Shown: piece by piece, positions 46,733-59,530 of the stretch | Layout of the letters: the number at the start of each line of letters is the position of its first letter | How positions within the stretch are numbered: the first letter of the stretch is position 1 | NCBI GenBank assembly: GCA_024138025.1 | Contig: JAMXBD010001590.1 | Coordinates: 248,001-312,000 of the forward strand | Reading direction: 5' to 3' | Source of the DNA: Combretum micranthum | Lineage: Eukaryota > Streptophyta > Magnoliopsida > Myrtales > Combretaceae | DNA length: 64,000 nt | Position numbers and translations under genes: made by a program | The notes under the pieces: generated by a model | The model's database searches: none | Told to the model about the DNA's origin: nothing | What the model saw: the letters and a program-made list of their open reading frames with translations, nothing else

Positions 46733-47130
46733 TAGAGTCGGCATGGTTTGGGTCGGTTATGGAATCGGACCCAAACTTGACCCGAACGGTCAGTCTATGA
46801 TTCATGTTTTCATGGAACTGGAACCACTAAAGATGGGTCAGTTGTCCATTCCTAAGAATCGTCATTATAGCGGTTCCGGTTCCACATGAATTGTGAATTA
46901 TTTTTCTTCTTAAATCTTGGTAAATCTTTTAAATTTAATTCTAGGCAAATCATATTATTAATATACAATTATAATTATTTCAATCAATAATGCTTACACA
47001 TATAGCATTAATACACATACTAGTAGAACAATAAACCACTAAACATAAACAAACAGCTCATTGACATGGACTACAACATAAACACTACGCTAGAATAATA
47101 AGAAACAAGTGAATATAAACAGTTGGGCCA

Positions 47131-48646
47131 TGTCACGCCCCGAAGGGTATCCTAAGCATGGCAGTCCGCCACATATAATATCAAGGCTTAAGAATGGCTA
47201 CCTTAGTCATGCGAAAGCCTTAGTATTATATGTAAGGCGTCTAACACGGTAATAGGAGACGCTTTTGGGAAGCATAGTTTAAGCAAGTAAAGATAAACAT
47301 ACAAGAATCCAGAAAATAAGTATATATCATAAATAACCAAAGGTCTGTTACATAATTTCTTAGGGGCATACCCCCGCTAATTCCAAGGATCGAGATAAAC
47401 TTCATAACATCCAAAATTAAAGATTTCAAAGGAATTCTAATCTAAGTCTTCGAGTAGATTTCCTCCAAAAGCTACAACATAAAACGTATACGAATACTGG
47501 AAGACCTCGGGCTCAAAAATAGGTGTTCCTGAGAATACAAATACCTATAGGGGTGTAAGCTTATGGGCTTAGTGAGTAAATCCCAAAATTCATACTCGAA
47601 ATAAATTATCAATCAAGTTTATTATTCAAACGTATGAAATGCAACAACCACGTGAGCATACAAGACATATGACTTTCCGGGAATCATATGTTGAATGAAT
47701 TTACGCCCTTCATTCGGGGTTGGGTATTCAGGCCAATTACATCCACAACTTTTAAAAACACTTTCATAGATCTTACCGGCTCCTATACGCCATCAAAAAC
47801 TTGTAGTTATTACAGGCTCCTACTAGCCATCAATTTAAGTAGTTCTTACTGGCTCCTACTTGCCACTTACATGATATACCGGTTATGTCTACCACCACTA
47901 TTATACACTTGTCCCACCAATTGTATAGTAGTGAATGTAATGTGACTCATCATATGAAGTGCATGAATAATTTCTTTAATTAAAGTCTAGTAGTTACATT
48001 TAACTTCTTTCAAGTGATCAACCAATTTCAAACAATTCAAGATATTAATGTACATACAACTTTATTACAAACAAATTGAGTTTCGATATACTTAGTATCC
48101 CTTCAACATATTATCATACACTTCTTTTTTATTTTTGCTTAGATTCTAGTGCAACTAATTTTACAAGCACAATCAAGAGTATGAGAAAATTAACGGGAAG
48201 TAACTCACTCGGCCATGATGACACCTTTCTTGAATTGGATGGGTCGTTCGGAAATTCCACTTAATCGTAGTAATCCTCGGGATACGAACAATCCTCCTCG
48301 TGATTATCTAATCAAGAAGAATACCCAAAATGAGTATTTCATGAAATTCTATCCTTGAAGATTCTAGTCTTTTCTTAAAATCGTGGTAAAATCGTATAAG
48401 GGGAAATTCCAACTTAAAATGGCCATAACTTGCTCATTTTAACTCGGAATTTCGCGTATAATATACCGTTTTCTATCTACTCGAAAAGGTCTACGCATTT
48501 CTAAGCTTATTTCCATAAAACTAAGTCGTTTGGGTCCCAAAAAGGCAGTGACTAAATCTGCCACGAATTTTGCAAAAACTTGTTTTTCTTCTTGTAAACA
48601 AAGCTCATTTGAAAGATAAATATTTCAATTATTTTGTAAACTTTTT

Positions 48647-48677
<31 letters not shown>

Positions 48678-50422
48678 GTAATGACTCATAACAAATGTAT
48701 GAAGTAAATAAAGTTGTCTCAACTTATAAAAGTTAAGATTTTAAAAGATTTTGAACTTTGAGATTCTATTGAATATTTTACTTTTGAAAGATCTCGAGTT
48801 ATTGAGATGAGTATTCTTTTTCTAAATTCAATCTCTTGTAATTTCTTTAAATTCCTAAGGTGTGGTTTTCAAAACTTGGATTCTAGAAGTAATAAAATGA
48901 CATTTTCATTTCTTGTAATGATTCCAAAAGAATTTCCACTTCTTGATGAAAGATAAGTTTTCATAAAACCTTTTGTTTATGTAAGAAAATCATTCCTATG
49001 CATGTTCATGGGTTTTTAGAAATCCGTTTTATATTTATTTCCTTAGAAAGAATCTTTAATTCAAGAAAACATTTTCTCATTTACTTTTGTTGAGACAAAA
49101 ACATTATGTTCATGCATGAATATGAATCATAAGCTATAGGAATGTAAAATAATGACTTGAAAGCTTAAGTAAATAATAAAGTAAATCAAGTATTGGGACC
49201 TTAGCTTCATCAAGGTACCCCTGGACTGAGAAAAGACTAGTCCCGAAAAAGAAAAGAATTGTTTTGACTTGATGAGGACAAGTCTAAGACTAGAATGACT
49301 AGTCTTAAAATCAACTTGAAATTAAATAAATTGCAATGAAGTAAATAAATTGCATGAAAGATAAATAAATTGTAAGACAATGAGCTTATATGCTCTAAAT
49401 AATATATATAGTTATATAGATATATTAGATAGTAAAGAACATAAAAGAAACATAAATGAACATAGAGGAATTATGTTTATGAACAAAAACAAAGCATGAA
49501 CCTAATGTTGCTTTCTTAACCTTCATGGTTTTAGAAAACATACACTAAGCTCATACTAAGTAGATGAACATGAAGAATTTTTGAGAATTTCTTACCTAAA
49601 GAAAACTAAACTTAAGAAGACTTCTTGAGAGAACTCTTGAGAGAAATTGGAGAGAAATTTTTGTAGAGTAACTTTAGAGAGGAAGAGGTGTGAAAGAAGT
49701 GAAGGTATGAAGGGGTATTTATAGGAAAATGTGGGAGATTATTTGTGTTAATTAAATAAATGAAAACAAAATAAATAGATGCATGAATGGGGGTGTGGCC
49801 GGCGCTGTTTTGGAGGGAAGAGAGGGGAAAAATTAATTTTTTTGTCTTTTGATTAATTAAAAGTAAGAAATGAAAGATGTGAAATTGTATTGGAAATGAA
49901 AAAGTGTAAGAGATAGGTGTATGGTTTGTAAGAGTAGGTTGTAAGAAAAAGTAGAGATAGATGAATAGTGTAGAATAGTAGAGAATAGTGTAATGTAAAA
50001 GTAGACATGACAATTAAATACCGGTAGTAAGAAAGTACGCATATAAAAGCGATATTTGATATTTCTAGCTACCGAAAAATTACGAAATTGACATTTATAG
50101 AAATCTCATATTTTTACGAGTCTAACGGTATATTCGGAATATTTTTCCTATTCCGGGCTTCCGGACACATCTTTCAAGAATCATGTCCGATCGGGTTCGA
50201 AGGACACTCGAAATTCTTCAATCTGATATTTTTATAAAACCTATAGCTATTACGAACTATTACAACTAATTTTCCTAACTTCGTTTTCTAGGTCTTGAGA
50301 AAACGGCAATGCCGGACTTAAGCGGTTACGGTAAACTAGGGTTTGGTTGACTCTGGAAATTCGGTTGACTTCCGTTTAGGGTTTAAACTATAATTCAGAT
50401 CCAAAAATTTCGGGGATTTACA
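47131..50422. mobile_element. Solo LTR (family B), 3292 bp
   Basis: Begins TGTCACGCCCCGAAGGG and ends CGGGGATTTACA. It is flanked by a perfect 5-bp target duplication GGCCA (47126-47130; 50423-50427). No internal coding region and no second LTR were seen, so it is best read as a solo LTR left by recombination. It is inserted in the older hAT relic. An AT microsatellite lies at 48653-48677. The start is related, inverted, to the end of LTR A (2743). Confidence 0.82.
48653..48677. repeat. (AT)n microsatellite
   Basis: TA/AT dinucleotide run inside the solo LTR. Confidence 0.9.
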
Positions 50423-52589
50423 GGCCATACCTAGACCCATGCTCGTTTAGTTGCTGCTCCATAATGCTGAAAGCCTACTCAACTGCCATGGTTGAAGCTA
50501 GCGTAGCCAATACTTTTTTGGTGATTTGAGATAGTATTGGAAACATCTCATTGGGGCATTTCCACCAGTCAAGAATATCAAAGTTGTATGCATCAACCAT
50601 GTTACCAAACTCAAATGTTGTGTCCAAGTATTTGTTAATCTCGGAATCTAATCCACTTCCACCTACATCGACGTACTTTTTGAACTGTTGATGCTGAGGA
50701 CCACTATAGGCTTCTCTATAGTGGTAGATATTGGTGCATTAAAGTTATTGGATTGGTAGGTATTTGTCCACTATATGTGAAACTAAATTACGAGTACAAG
50801 TTCGACAGTACATTACTTGTCTCTTTCACAATAATACTTATAGAACAATAGCATATATGTCTTGAGTGTTTGACATTTTGTCTACATGTCCATAATAATA
50901 ATCTAGAACTTCCCAAAGTCCCTCCATTTTGTTGCATGGATCCAACAACCTAGCTACATTGTGTACCCTAGGAATATCACTTTATTACTTCAACTACTTG
51001 CGAGTCGTATCATTAACACATGATTGTAAAATGGGATTAAATCTTGCCTTTTGGAATGTCTCGATGATGTTGTACGCCTCCATTGAAAAAGAGATGTACA
51101 TAGGGATTGTGTACCCGAAAGAAAATATTTGTATAATCATAAAAAAAAACCTTCAATAGTTCAATAAATTGCAGTAGATATTTCATTCATTGTGATACAG
51201 TGGTATGTTTGGTACATGTTGAATAGTGAAACTACAAAGTGATTCCTTGTATGTTATTGTGCTAGCTAAGAGATCATAAGTTGAATTCCACCAATGTTGC
51301 ACATTTTTTTAAAATTTTTTCGGCTTTTGACGATGCACATCACACCATTTTTGCCATTCGCTATGGTCCATTATGTAGTTAACCATAACTTTTATCAAAG
51401 ATGTATGGATTTTTAAAAACTCAATCCTGTCCTTCGCTCACAGAGTTAAGATATGACATGCACGTCTTCTATGAAAAAATGTTCCACCAAGGTAGGTTGA
51501 CATAATGATTGTAGGCTAAAAATATAGATTGAATTAGCTGTTATATTGTTGGAACCTGTTGAATTTTCTTTTTTAAGTCAAACCGTATTCATCAAGAATT
51601 ATCTCTATTGTAGCATATATATTTTGGGTCGGATGGACTTCGTCCCTTTTACGTAATACAATCAATCTTTTATGTATTATACAGTGTTGATCTATCGAAT
51701 AAGATGTAATGCCCATGTGAGAACTTTTACCTCATCTATCAGTCCACATCTCCAAATAGATAGAGACACATGTATCAAGATCAACGAACATAGCTTGTCG
51801 TTGTGCCTTACATGAAATGACCCAAAGTTAATTTATAACTAATATATGTAGATTGATTATTGCATGTGTATGTGTTTGAGTGAATTAGTATATTTGTAAT
51901 GTGAATATGATTTAATGTATGTGAATAGATAATAAGCTAGAGTAATATACTTAGCATGAGAGTTTAGTTATGCTATTCAATTATTATGTTAATGCAAGTG
52001 GTTGTTGTAGTAATTAATGTTTAATGAATTAAATGTGTTTTTAGATAAATTCTTAACCCATAAGCCTAGCAAATTTTGGTCTTCTTAAGCCTAATACAAG
52101 CCTAAACTTAAGCCCAAATCTAAGCCAAATAAGGCCTAAGCCTTCCCAAATCTGCCCTCCCCAAAAGTCAACATTATTAGGATAAACATCAATACTAATT
52201 TGCACCATTAGACAATCCAAAACAGAACAAAAGGAGAGGAAATTGGTAATTCCTCCAAAGCCCAAAATTTCAAGAACCAAATCAAGTTTTCTTGGACTCA
52301 ACACACCAAAAATCCTTCCTCAAGCCTTATGTATATGTTGAGGTAAGTTCATTTGATGTTTAAGATGTCTTATTTTCCTCTTAATCCATGATATATGCAT
52401 GTGTAGTATAATACAAGTAGCTAATGTGCTAAATTCTTGTTGAGATGTTTTACAGTGGTTAGGAAAGCTTTAGAATGCTTAACATGTTATAGATAGGTTG
52501 TAGTAGATTTTCATATGGTTTGGAATGAGTTGGAAGAGGTAAAATGTAAAAATTTTTGAGTTTGGAAAATAGAGAAAATCTGCTACGCG

Positions 52590-52905
52590 AATTGTAGTGT
52601 ATGCCGCCTCGTACGACACCGGCGTACATGCCAGCATTAACGTTTTTAATTTTGACCTTTTGGAAATTTTCTCAAACGCCATTGGCGTTGAAGATAGAAT
52701 TTGTCGGCGTTAGAACCCTGATTTCTAACCTTTCAAAATTTTTCTTAAATGCCGCCGGCGTTGACGTTAACATTGCCGGCGTAAAGACTTCAAGTTTGTA
52801 CAGAATGCATACTTCTTAACGCCGCCTTATACGCTGCCAACTTATGATCCTACACCACCGGCGTTAAGGTTTGCATTGCCGGTGTTAATGGTGGACTTGG
52901 ACTTA
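52590..52905. repeat. GCCGGCG-rich repeat island in LTR C
   Basis: GC-rich words GCCGCC, CCGGCGT and GCCGGCGT recur at least seven times in AT-rich surroundings. AACGCC-ATT-GGCGTT at 52675-52689 is a perfect hairpin with a triplet loop. Structurally parallel to the island at 879-1146. Confidence 0.7.
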
Positions 52906-53303
52906 TAAATTTTAAGTTTTTCTAACTTCTTCTAACATCTTCCGATACATGATATAAGAATTTTTAATTAATGATTTGCCTTGTATGATGTTGTATATAT
53001 ATTATGTGATGACTTTGGATTGTTTTTGCTTAAGGTTTAATAATTTTCCTAAGTTCTAATATAATGAATATAAGATTGACTTAGGATAGTAATGTGATAT
53101 AGTTGATTTATGTGGAACAGAAGTAGATACTCAGTTGGAGATTCCCGTCAATTCCCAAATCAAATCAGGTACATAATACTTTGATTGATTATTGCTTAGG
53201 ATAGGCATATATCAATTTGACCTTAATTAAAGATTAATGAATGATATTGAAATTGGTTGTGCTTTATGTCGTTGAATCCGGAACCGGGGAGCGACAACCT
53301 TGT

Positions 53304-53401
53304 CATGATGCAATGGCACGGTAGTTTAGGCACTTAGCCCAATCCTCTGTCATGATGCAATGACTCAAATCCATGATGCAATGGTTCACCATGATGCAAT
53401 G
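53304..53401. repeat. CATGATGCAATG x4
   Basis: The identical 12-mer occurs at 53304-53315, 53351-53362, 53372-53383 and 53390-53401, within the solo LTR. Confidence 0.9.
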
Positions 53402-55157
53402 GTGATTTCTTTTATTGGCTAAGTGGGTAGCTAATAGGATTAACTCTATCGGTATATTCTCCACTTAGGCTTGAAAGGAAATAATATGTTTTAGTTTACG
53501 GGTATGGGACCGTTGAACTAATTGATGTTATAGACTGGGATAAGTGGAGTATGTAAAGGAGTGTGAACCCTAAATTATGCTATTATATTCTTTATTGGTT
53601 AGATATAGGAGATATAGATATCCGGTCTATCTATGTCAACCCCCTGAGCAGCTGCTGTTAGCCTGTTACTTAGGACCCTTAGAATTCCCAAGTTTGAATC
53701 GGAGTTTGAATACTCCAGTGTTGTTCTATTCACTTAATTAAAAGATAATGAAGTTGTGGTGATTTATTGCATTGCATTTAGTTAAGTGAACATTGCATAT
53801 GTATTTGTTTGCATTATTGTGTACTGGGCCTTTGGCTCATGCTGCTATCTTATAGGTGACTTTGATGACAAGCCCTATGATGATATGGGTTATGAGACTG
53901 ACTTGGAGGATTCTATGGATGACTAGGAGAGAGAGGCCTAGTATATGCTTAGGATTCCTTTTGATGTAAAATTTTGTGAAGTGTTTAGGCTTATTTGTTA
54001 AGCCTTGGAATGTATTTTGAGTTGAATTGTATTTGTAATATAGTTGGGTTGTAAGTAGGATTTCTATGTTTATATAATCCTTGATATGATGTATGACTTG
54101 CATTTAGATAATGAGCCACTACCTATGTAGTGGTAGGTTTCTTAGTTCAAAACATGTAAATGTTATGTCTATTTAAACAGGTCGCCATTACAAACATCTC
54201 TTTTTAAGATGACCTTATGTATGATGCTTGAATATTGTTCATAATATTTAGGTATTATGTGTGGTCGAGAGATTTGGCACGCTTAATAATTAAGTTAAGT
54301 GGGCCGGGTCTTTACATTACCTCTTCAATACATTTTAAACAATATTGTTTCATTGTTGAAGCACTCCATTTAGGAGCATGTGGTTATAGAGTTTCTTGAT
54401 GGCAATATACAAGATTTGCATTCTCACTAACATTGAAACCAAATGCAACCCGCTTATTATTTGCACCAGTGCATCATGATACAACTCATCCTTAAACTGC
54501 CATAACCTTACTTTTTTTTTTTTTTCAATTTAGATCATGATATTTGCTACTATGACGAATCCATTCCATACGGTAAACGGATACTTTTGTTACAAAATTG
54601 TTGTCATTTCCAATGCTTTTGGTTCTTTGAAAAGTTGGTGTAGATCATTATGACCCCACTTTACATGTATGGGATTGAATTCTTGATATTTAATCTTGTT
54701 TTCCTTTTTTTTTTCTAATAGTAAGCTGGTGCTGGTCATTATGAGGGTACTTCACATAGAGGGGATTGAGTTCTTGACGTTTTTCTTTTAAAAATAAGAA
54801 AAAAGGTTGAGGAATTGCTGGGTATGCTTCTCCACTTGCGGTTCCATTTGTGTAGTTCCTACTCGGTTAAATTGTTGGGTTTGAACCATGGACCCACCTA
54901 GACACACCCGAAATGGCAATTTGTTTGGCAGGTCTTACTCATTTCATGGAAGCCGATTCCTAGTTGAGAGCTAACAATGACGGTTTGATCGGTCACAGTT
55001 CAGACCAGACCGTGATGATATCTATCAAAACCTCCATTTTGTTGCAACTACCCTTCTAACGTACAAATTTCTATTTTGGATACTCATTCATAAACATGTA
55101 ATATATATTATATGGTAATTTCCATATAAGGGTGACTTGAGTTATGATTATTGCACC

Positions 55158-56061
55158 TAGGATGGGTAAGAATCGGTTCGGTCCAGTTTTCAAACTAAAA
55201 CCAAACCAAACCATAATTTATGGTTTGGTTTTTTTCCTTCTAAACCAACCAAAACCATAATTTATGGTTTGGTTTTTTTCCTTCTTAAACCAAACCTTTA
55301 AATAACGGTTTGATCCAGTTTTAATTTATGGATTAAATCAAAATTCTAATATAAAAAATTTTAATTTCAATATTTTACACTTCTACATATATTCAAATAT
55401 TGATATCGGTATGCAAAGTTCATACTTCATATTGCTTTAATAAATCCATCACATTCATAATTCTTCATAAATCATTTAATCATTAACACAATACACTCGC
55501 TAATTAATACATAGCAAATATAATCTATAGTCCTCTAAAAAATTATCTAGTCAACCATCGATAAACAAATTTAGCAAAAAAATAAAAAAATAAAAAATCT
55601 ACCAACAAAATTCATTTTATGAATAAAAAGTGATATGTTAACAAAATATACAATCAAAAATTAATATATAATAAGATATCTAACTAACTAACAAAATCCA
55701 TGCTCCATAAATTTCAAACGATTAATAAAAAACAACATTAAGTTACAACAAAGAATATATCTTATGTAAAAAAAATAATTTTGAAAAATGGAACAAGTTA
55801 TTATTAATCAATATTCATCATATAATAAATATCATAATAAAATTATAATAATATATATGACATTTAATCAATCATCATTAAAACATTTATAATTAAAATT
55901 AAAATACTTTTATGTTTGTCTAAAATAGTTGGTTTTGTTTTATGGATTGATTTGGATTGAGAATTTTCTAAATAAGATTGTTTAAAAAAAAAACGTATTT
56001 TCAATGTGGTTTGGTTAGATTATGGATTGGTTCAGTTCGGTCATTTTTTTGCCTACCTTTA
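55158..56061. mobile_element. hAT MITE, 904 bp
   Basis: Left end TAGGATGGGTAAGAATCGG; right end in reverse complement TAAAGGTAGGCAAAAAAATG. A GGTTCGGTCC / GACCGAACTGAACC subterminal pair is also inverted. The perfect 8-bp target duplication ATTGCACC flanks it (55150-55157; 56062-56069). The interior is AT-rich, with a directly repeated CCATAATTTATGGTTTGGTT segment near the left end. No transposase. Confidence 0.85.
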
Positions 56062-56096
56062 ATTGCACCCAACTTTTATTTGAGTTGGTTGTATTG

Positions 56097-57445
56097 GGTA
56101 AGTTTCATTCATGATACTTGAACTTTTTCTTTTGTGAAAAAAATATACCTAAAAAAAATTTTGTACCACAAAAATACCTGAACTTTCTAAAAGTTTCATT
56201 GACGTACATATGGACGGATTCTGTTATTTGTCCATCTAGCTGCTAAAGTGGCAAGGGAAACTCCATTAAAAAAAAAATCATTTATATATCTTACTTGGCA
56301 TTTTTTTTCTTGCTTTCCTTATCTCTCTCCCTCTCTCTCTCCCTCTCTCCTCCTCTCTCTCCTTCCTATGCCCATCCTCCTCATCCTTCTCCTTCTTTCT
56401 AATCCCAAATTAAAAAAAAAATCATGATAGAAAAAATTATATATCTTTAATACAATTGTTCTAAAAAAAATTCCTAAACCCAAATAAAATTTTTCTTTTC
56501 TAGGTTCTAAAACATTTCTAACTCTCTCTCTTTAAACTCAACTTCTCTATCTTCTTCTTCCTCTCTCTTTCTTTAGCCACGCTCCCTCTCCACTGAGCTC
56601 TCAAACCAAACACTCATCTTCATCCGTTACCAAGTCATCTCCAACCTTTGACCCACCATAAGACACCAAGAGCTTCACATACCAAACCCAGTGTTGTAAG
56701 AAAGAACCAACAAATACCAAAGCCCAATTAGACAATAAGACTCAAAAGGATTATGAAAGAATACACCGTTTTACACAAAAAATCAAAACTACACATCAAC
56801 ATGAATATAAGAACATAAAAGATTAGATCTATATCTCTTTCCATGTGAAAATAAAAGAAAATTGAAGAAAGAGAAAGAAAGTGAAATACCTTATAAACTA
56901 AGATGGGTTAGTTTTTTTTTGGGGTTATGTTGTTTTGGGAGGTAATGGTGATTTATGGTCTTTATCGCGGCTCTCTGTTTAAGTTCTGTTTAGTTTGTTC
57001 GGTGGTTCATAATGGAGGTTGGCACTACTGGTGATGGTGTTGATGAGTATGGTTTGATGTTGAAGAAGATGATGTTCATGGATGTATGTTTACTGAGTTT
57101 GATGTTGTGGTTAGAAGCAGGGGTTGGCTTGTGTGTGTGTGGCTAGGTTGTTGTGGTGTAATGAAGAAAATAGGAGGAAGAGGAGAAGCGAGAGAAGAGA
57201 AAGAAAGGAGACAACGAGGGAAAATAAAAAAAATGAAAAATAAAATTAAAAAGCCAATGTGGTAAAAAAATTATTTTAATCAGTTTTGTTTGCCACTTCA
57301 GCGGTTTGATGGATAAATGAATGGAATCCATTCACAACTACCGTGAGTGAAACTTTTAAATTTAAGTATTTTTATTATACAAAATTATTTTTAGTTATAT
57401 TTCTATTAAAATAAAAGTTTAAGTACTATGAATGAGACTTATTCT
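56097..57445. mobile_element. Mutator-like long-TIR element (copy 2)
   Basis: Imperfect inverted repeats of about 110 bp: GTAAGTTTCATTCATGATAC through AAAAGTTTCATTGACG on the left, and the reverse complement of the sequence ending near 57445 (AAGTCTCATTCATAGTACTT onward) on the right. The inner motif GGACGGATTCTGTTATTTGTCCAT (56213-56236) has an inverted partner near 57310-57330 (GGATAAATGAATGGAATCC). The interior is CT/GA-rich with no transposase. Same family as 39302-40407 by motifs and layout. Short unrecognised frames on the minus strand at 57143-57331 are not genes. Confidence 0.65.
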
Positions 57446-57740
57446 AGTTATATTAGCTTAAAGAGAAAAAAAATTCGGGGTATTTATTCATTCATCTTTG
57501 CCTAAGATGGGGATATTGTTTGCTCTCAATTATAATAACAATGGATAAATAAGAAGCGAAGCTTATCCACATTTAAGTCTTTTCCATACAGAGGCAGTAG
57601 TTGAGGTACTTCAATTGTTTCACGCATACATCGATTGCAGTTTCAATTAATTACACAACTAAATTGTATGTTTCTTCCTAATATAGGCAACCTTAGAGGT
57701 TTCGATATAAATGAGTAAAGTCGCGGTGGAAACTTGGTAC
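57446..57740. other. Non-coding spacer
   Basis: No feature recognised. Confidence 0.4.
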
Positions 57741-59530
57741 GTACTTAAATTTGGTCTAACAGCGTGAGCTTAAAAATTTTATCCATTCGAGTTTGAGCTT
57801 TATATAGTTTCGATCAACTAATTTATCACTATAATTCAATTCGAATTGAATATAGAATTCAATTTGGATACAATGCTACTTTTATTGATAAGAAACGTTA
57901 TTTTCTTTTTTAATATTGAATACAGTCAAGTTTAACTAAAGTTTAAGTTTAAAATTTTAAATTCGAATGGTACAAGTTGAAATCAAATTTAAAATTTGAC
58001 ATTGATTCATTTTTGGTAGTTCAAATTTACCTCAAACACCATAGTATCATCTTAATGCAACTTATTTATAGCCATAATATAGGTGATTTATTGTACTTCC
58101 AAAAGAAGGGTGAAAATGATGTTGGTATGGCTTGAAGCATCATTAACTGGTGCGACACAAAATTCATACGCTTGCTAGAACCGCACGAACCTACGTTGTA
58201 ATCTCCATAGATTAATATAATAAAAATTGAATGAATTTTGGATCATTTCAAGTATTTTTAAGGTTTAGCCTGAAGTTTCAACTTAGGTTAAGTTAGGTCA
58301 AGTTGTGTCGATCTGTATGATAAATGTTTCCCGACTAGAAACAAATTTATATTGCAAGTTTCCAGTAAGTTTTACCGTTTTTAAAATTCATTATAGAGTA
58401 GTTGGCATAATTTAATTCATTCATCCATTTAGTGCTTGCAGTTTCTACCTATCTCTTCAACCAAAATTGTACGTTAGTTCTTTAAAGCAAGCAAAAAGCA
58501 GGCAAATAAAGATGATTAGAAGTGTACCTAAAGCTCAACAAAACATGATTTTAAATATAATTATTACTTGTATTGTTAATAACAACACATTAAATGTCGT
58601 GAATAAGAAATAATTTTTTTATTATTTCTTGCGAAAATAGTTTCAAAGATTTGTTTTTATTCACAATTTTTTATAATTTTAATTTTGGTGGCATACAATC
58701 ACAGGAACCGCTGGTTTTTATCGATCCTCTAGTCATTTCTTAATTTTTTCACCAGTAGGTCCTTTATTGGTTCGGATCCGTTATCCCGGATTGGTTCACA
58801 ATTCAGAAACCATCGATGATGGGTGGGACTTGTTTCTTGTTCGAAACCGATCAATATGATGTCTAATTGGAGCACATAAATAGATAAGAGTATTTGTAAA
58901 GCTCGGCTTTACTCTAACTTTTCCTAGTAATATTGAAATCCAATTTCAACTTAAATTACTTGAATAATTATGGCACATGCCCAAACTTTATAATCTTTTA
59001 CCCAGCTAGCTCGTTGATGTAAACGTTAGTTGAATTCAAGTTAAACTTAGATGGTGATATTATTTTAACTAAAAAATATATTTTATAAAATAATTAACAT
59101 AATATGTTCAACAAGTTGATCTTGAACACAATGACTATCATTTGAGATCAAATCAAGTTCAAAATTTTTAATTTTATCTATACTTGTCAAGCTTAAATTT
59201 TAAAATATTAAACCAATTTAAATTCAACTTTTTAAATTCAAACTGAATACTGTATCATCACTTTATAGCTTGCTTATAGTATTGCACTTTGAAAAACTTT
59301 GAAGGGTAGGGTTTGGGGGAATGAAGAGTGAAAGAGAGGCTGAATGATGTTGGTATAGCAAGAACTTTCCATAATTGGTTTTGACAGAAATTTATATAGC
59401 TGCTAGAAACTTACGGGATACTTCTATAACCATCTTAGATTAAAATATAGATATTAAATTGATTTTGGATTATATCAAGCATCTTTACAGGTTTAATATC
59501 TATTTACAACCGAGGTTAATATCAACTATT
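57740..59530. repeat. Diverged direct duplication (~1.2 kb apart)
   Basis: 58060-58320 and 59250-59530 align in order. Shared landmarks are GATGTTGGTATxGC; CTTGCTAGAA / CTGCTAGAAA; CCATAGATTA / CCATCTTAGATTA; TTTTGGATxATxTCAAG; and a following GGTTTA. Preceding segments with ATCAAATTTAAAATTTG and TAGTATCATC also have counterparts. No coding frame survives. Function unknown; it could be a relic of a duplicated gene or of a repeat. Confidence 0.5.

Larger units (their letters stand above)
51813..54316. mobile_element. Solo LTR (family C), 2504 bp
   Basis: Begins TGAAATGACCCAAAG and ends GGGCCGGGTCTTTACA. The flanks TTACA (51808-51812) and TTACC (54317-54321) match at four of five bases. The hAT transposase relic continues on both sides, which supports insertion here. 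No coding region. It contains a GCCGGCG-type island and a short CATGATGCAATG repeat. Confidence 0.7.
50428..54560 (-). pseudogene. hAT transposase relic, interrupted by a solo LTR
   Basis: Reading the minus strand from 54560 towards 50428. The part at 51600-51800 gives DLDTCVSIYLEMWTDR, stop, GKSSHMGITSYSIDQ, IIHKRLIVLRKRD and NIYATIEIILDEYGLT. This corresponds to the hAT core (S[LI]TxDxWTDR, MGITAHxID). The part at 50480-50700 gives SEINKYLDTTFEF, YNFDILDWWKCPNEMFPILS and VLATLASTMAVE, stop, AFSIMEQQL, the hATC dimerisation domain with an E/Q-to-stop change. The LTR at 51813-54316 interrupts the gene. Many stops mark it as long dead. It is a different lineage from the transposase at 42930. 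Confidence 0.8.
46733..54963 (-). mobile_element. Old hAT element relic split by two LTRs
   Basis: Candidate ends: TAGAGTCGGCATGG on the left, and CTAGGAATCGGCTTCCATG in reverse complement on the right. Imperfect flanking octamers are TCAAGAGC (46725-46732) and TTGAGAGC (54964-54971). Inside lies a decayed minus-strand hAT transposase. Removing the two LTR insertions leaves ~2.4 kb. The ends are tentative; the transposase assignment is firmer. Confidence 0.5.

Noticed and set aside
49612..50042. Minus-strand open frames up to 133 codons
   Set aside because: Low-complexity Phe/Leu/Ile/Ser-rich readings of AT/CT-rich solo-LTR sequence; not genes.
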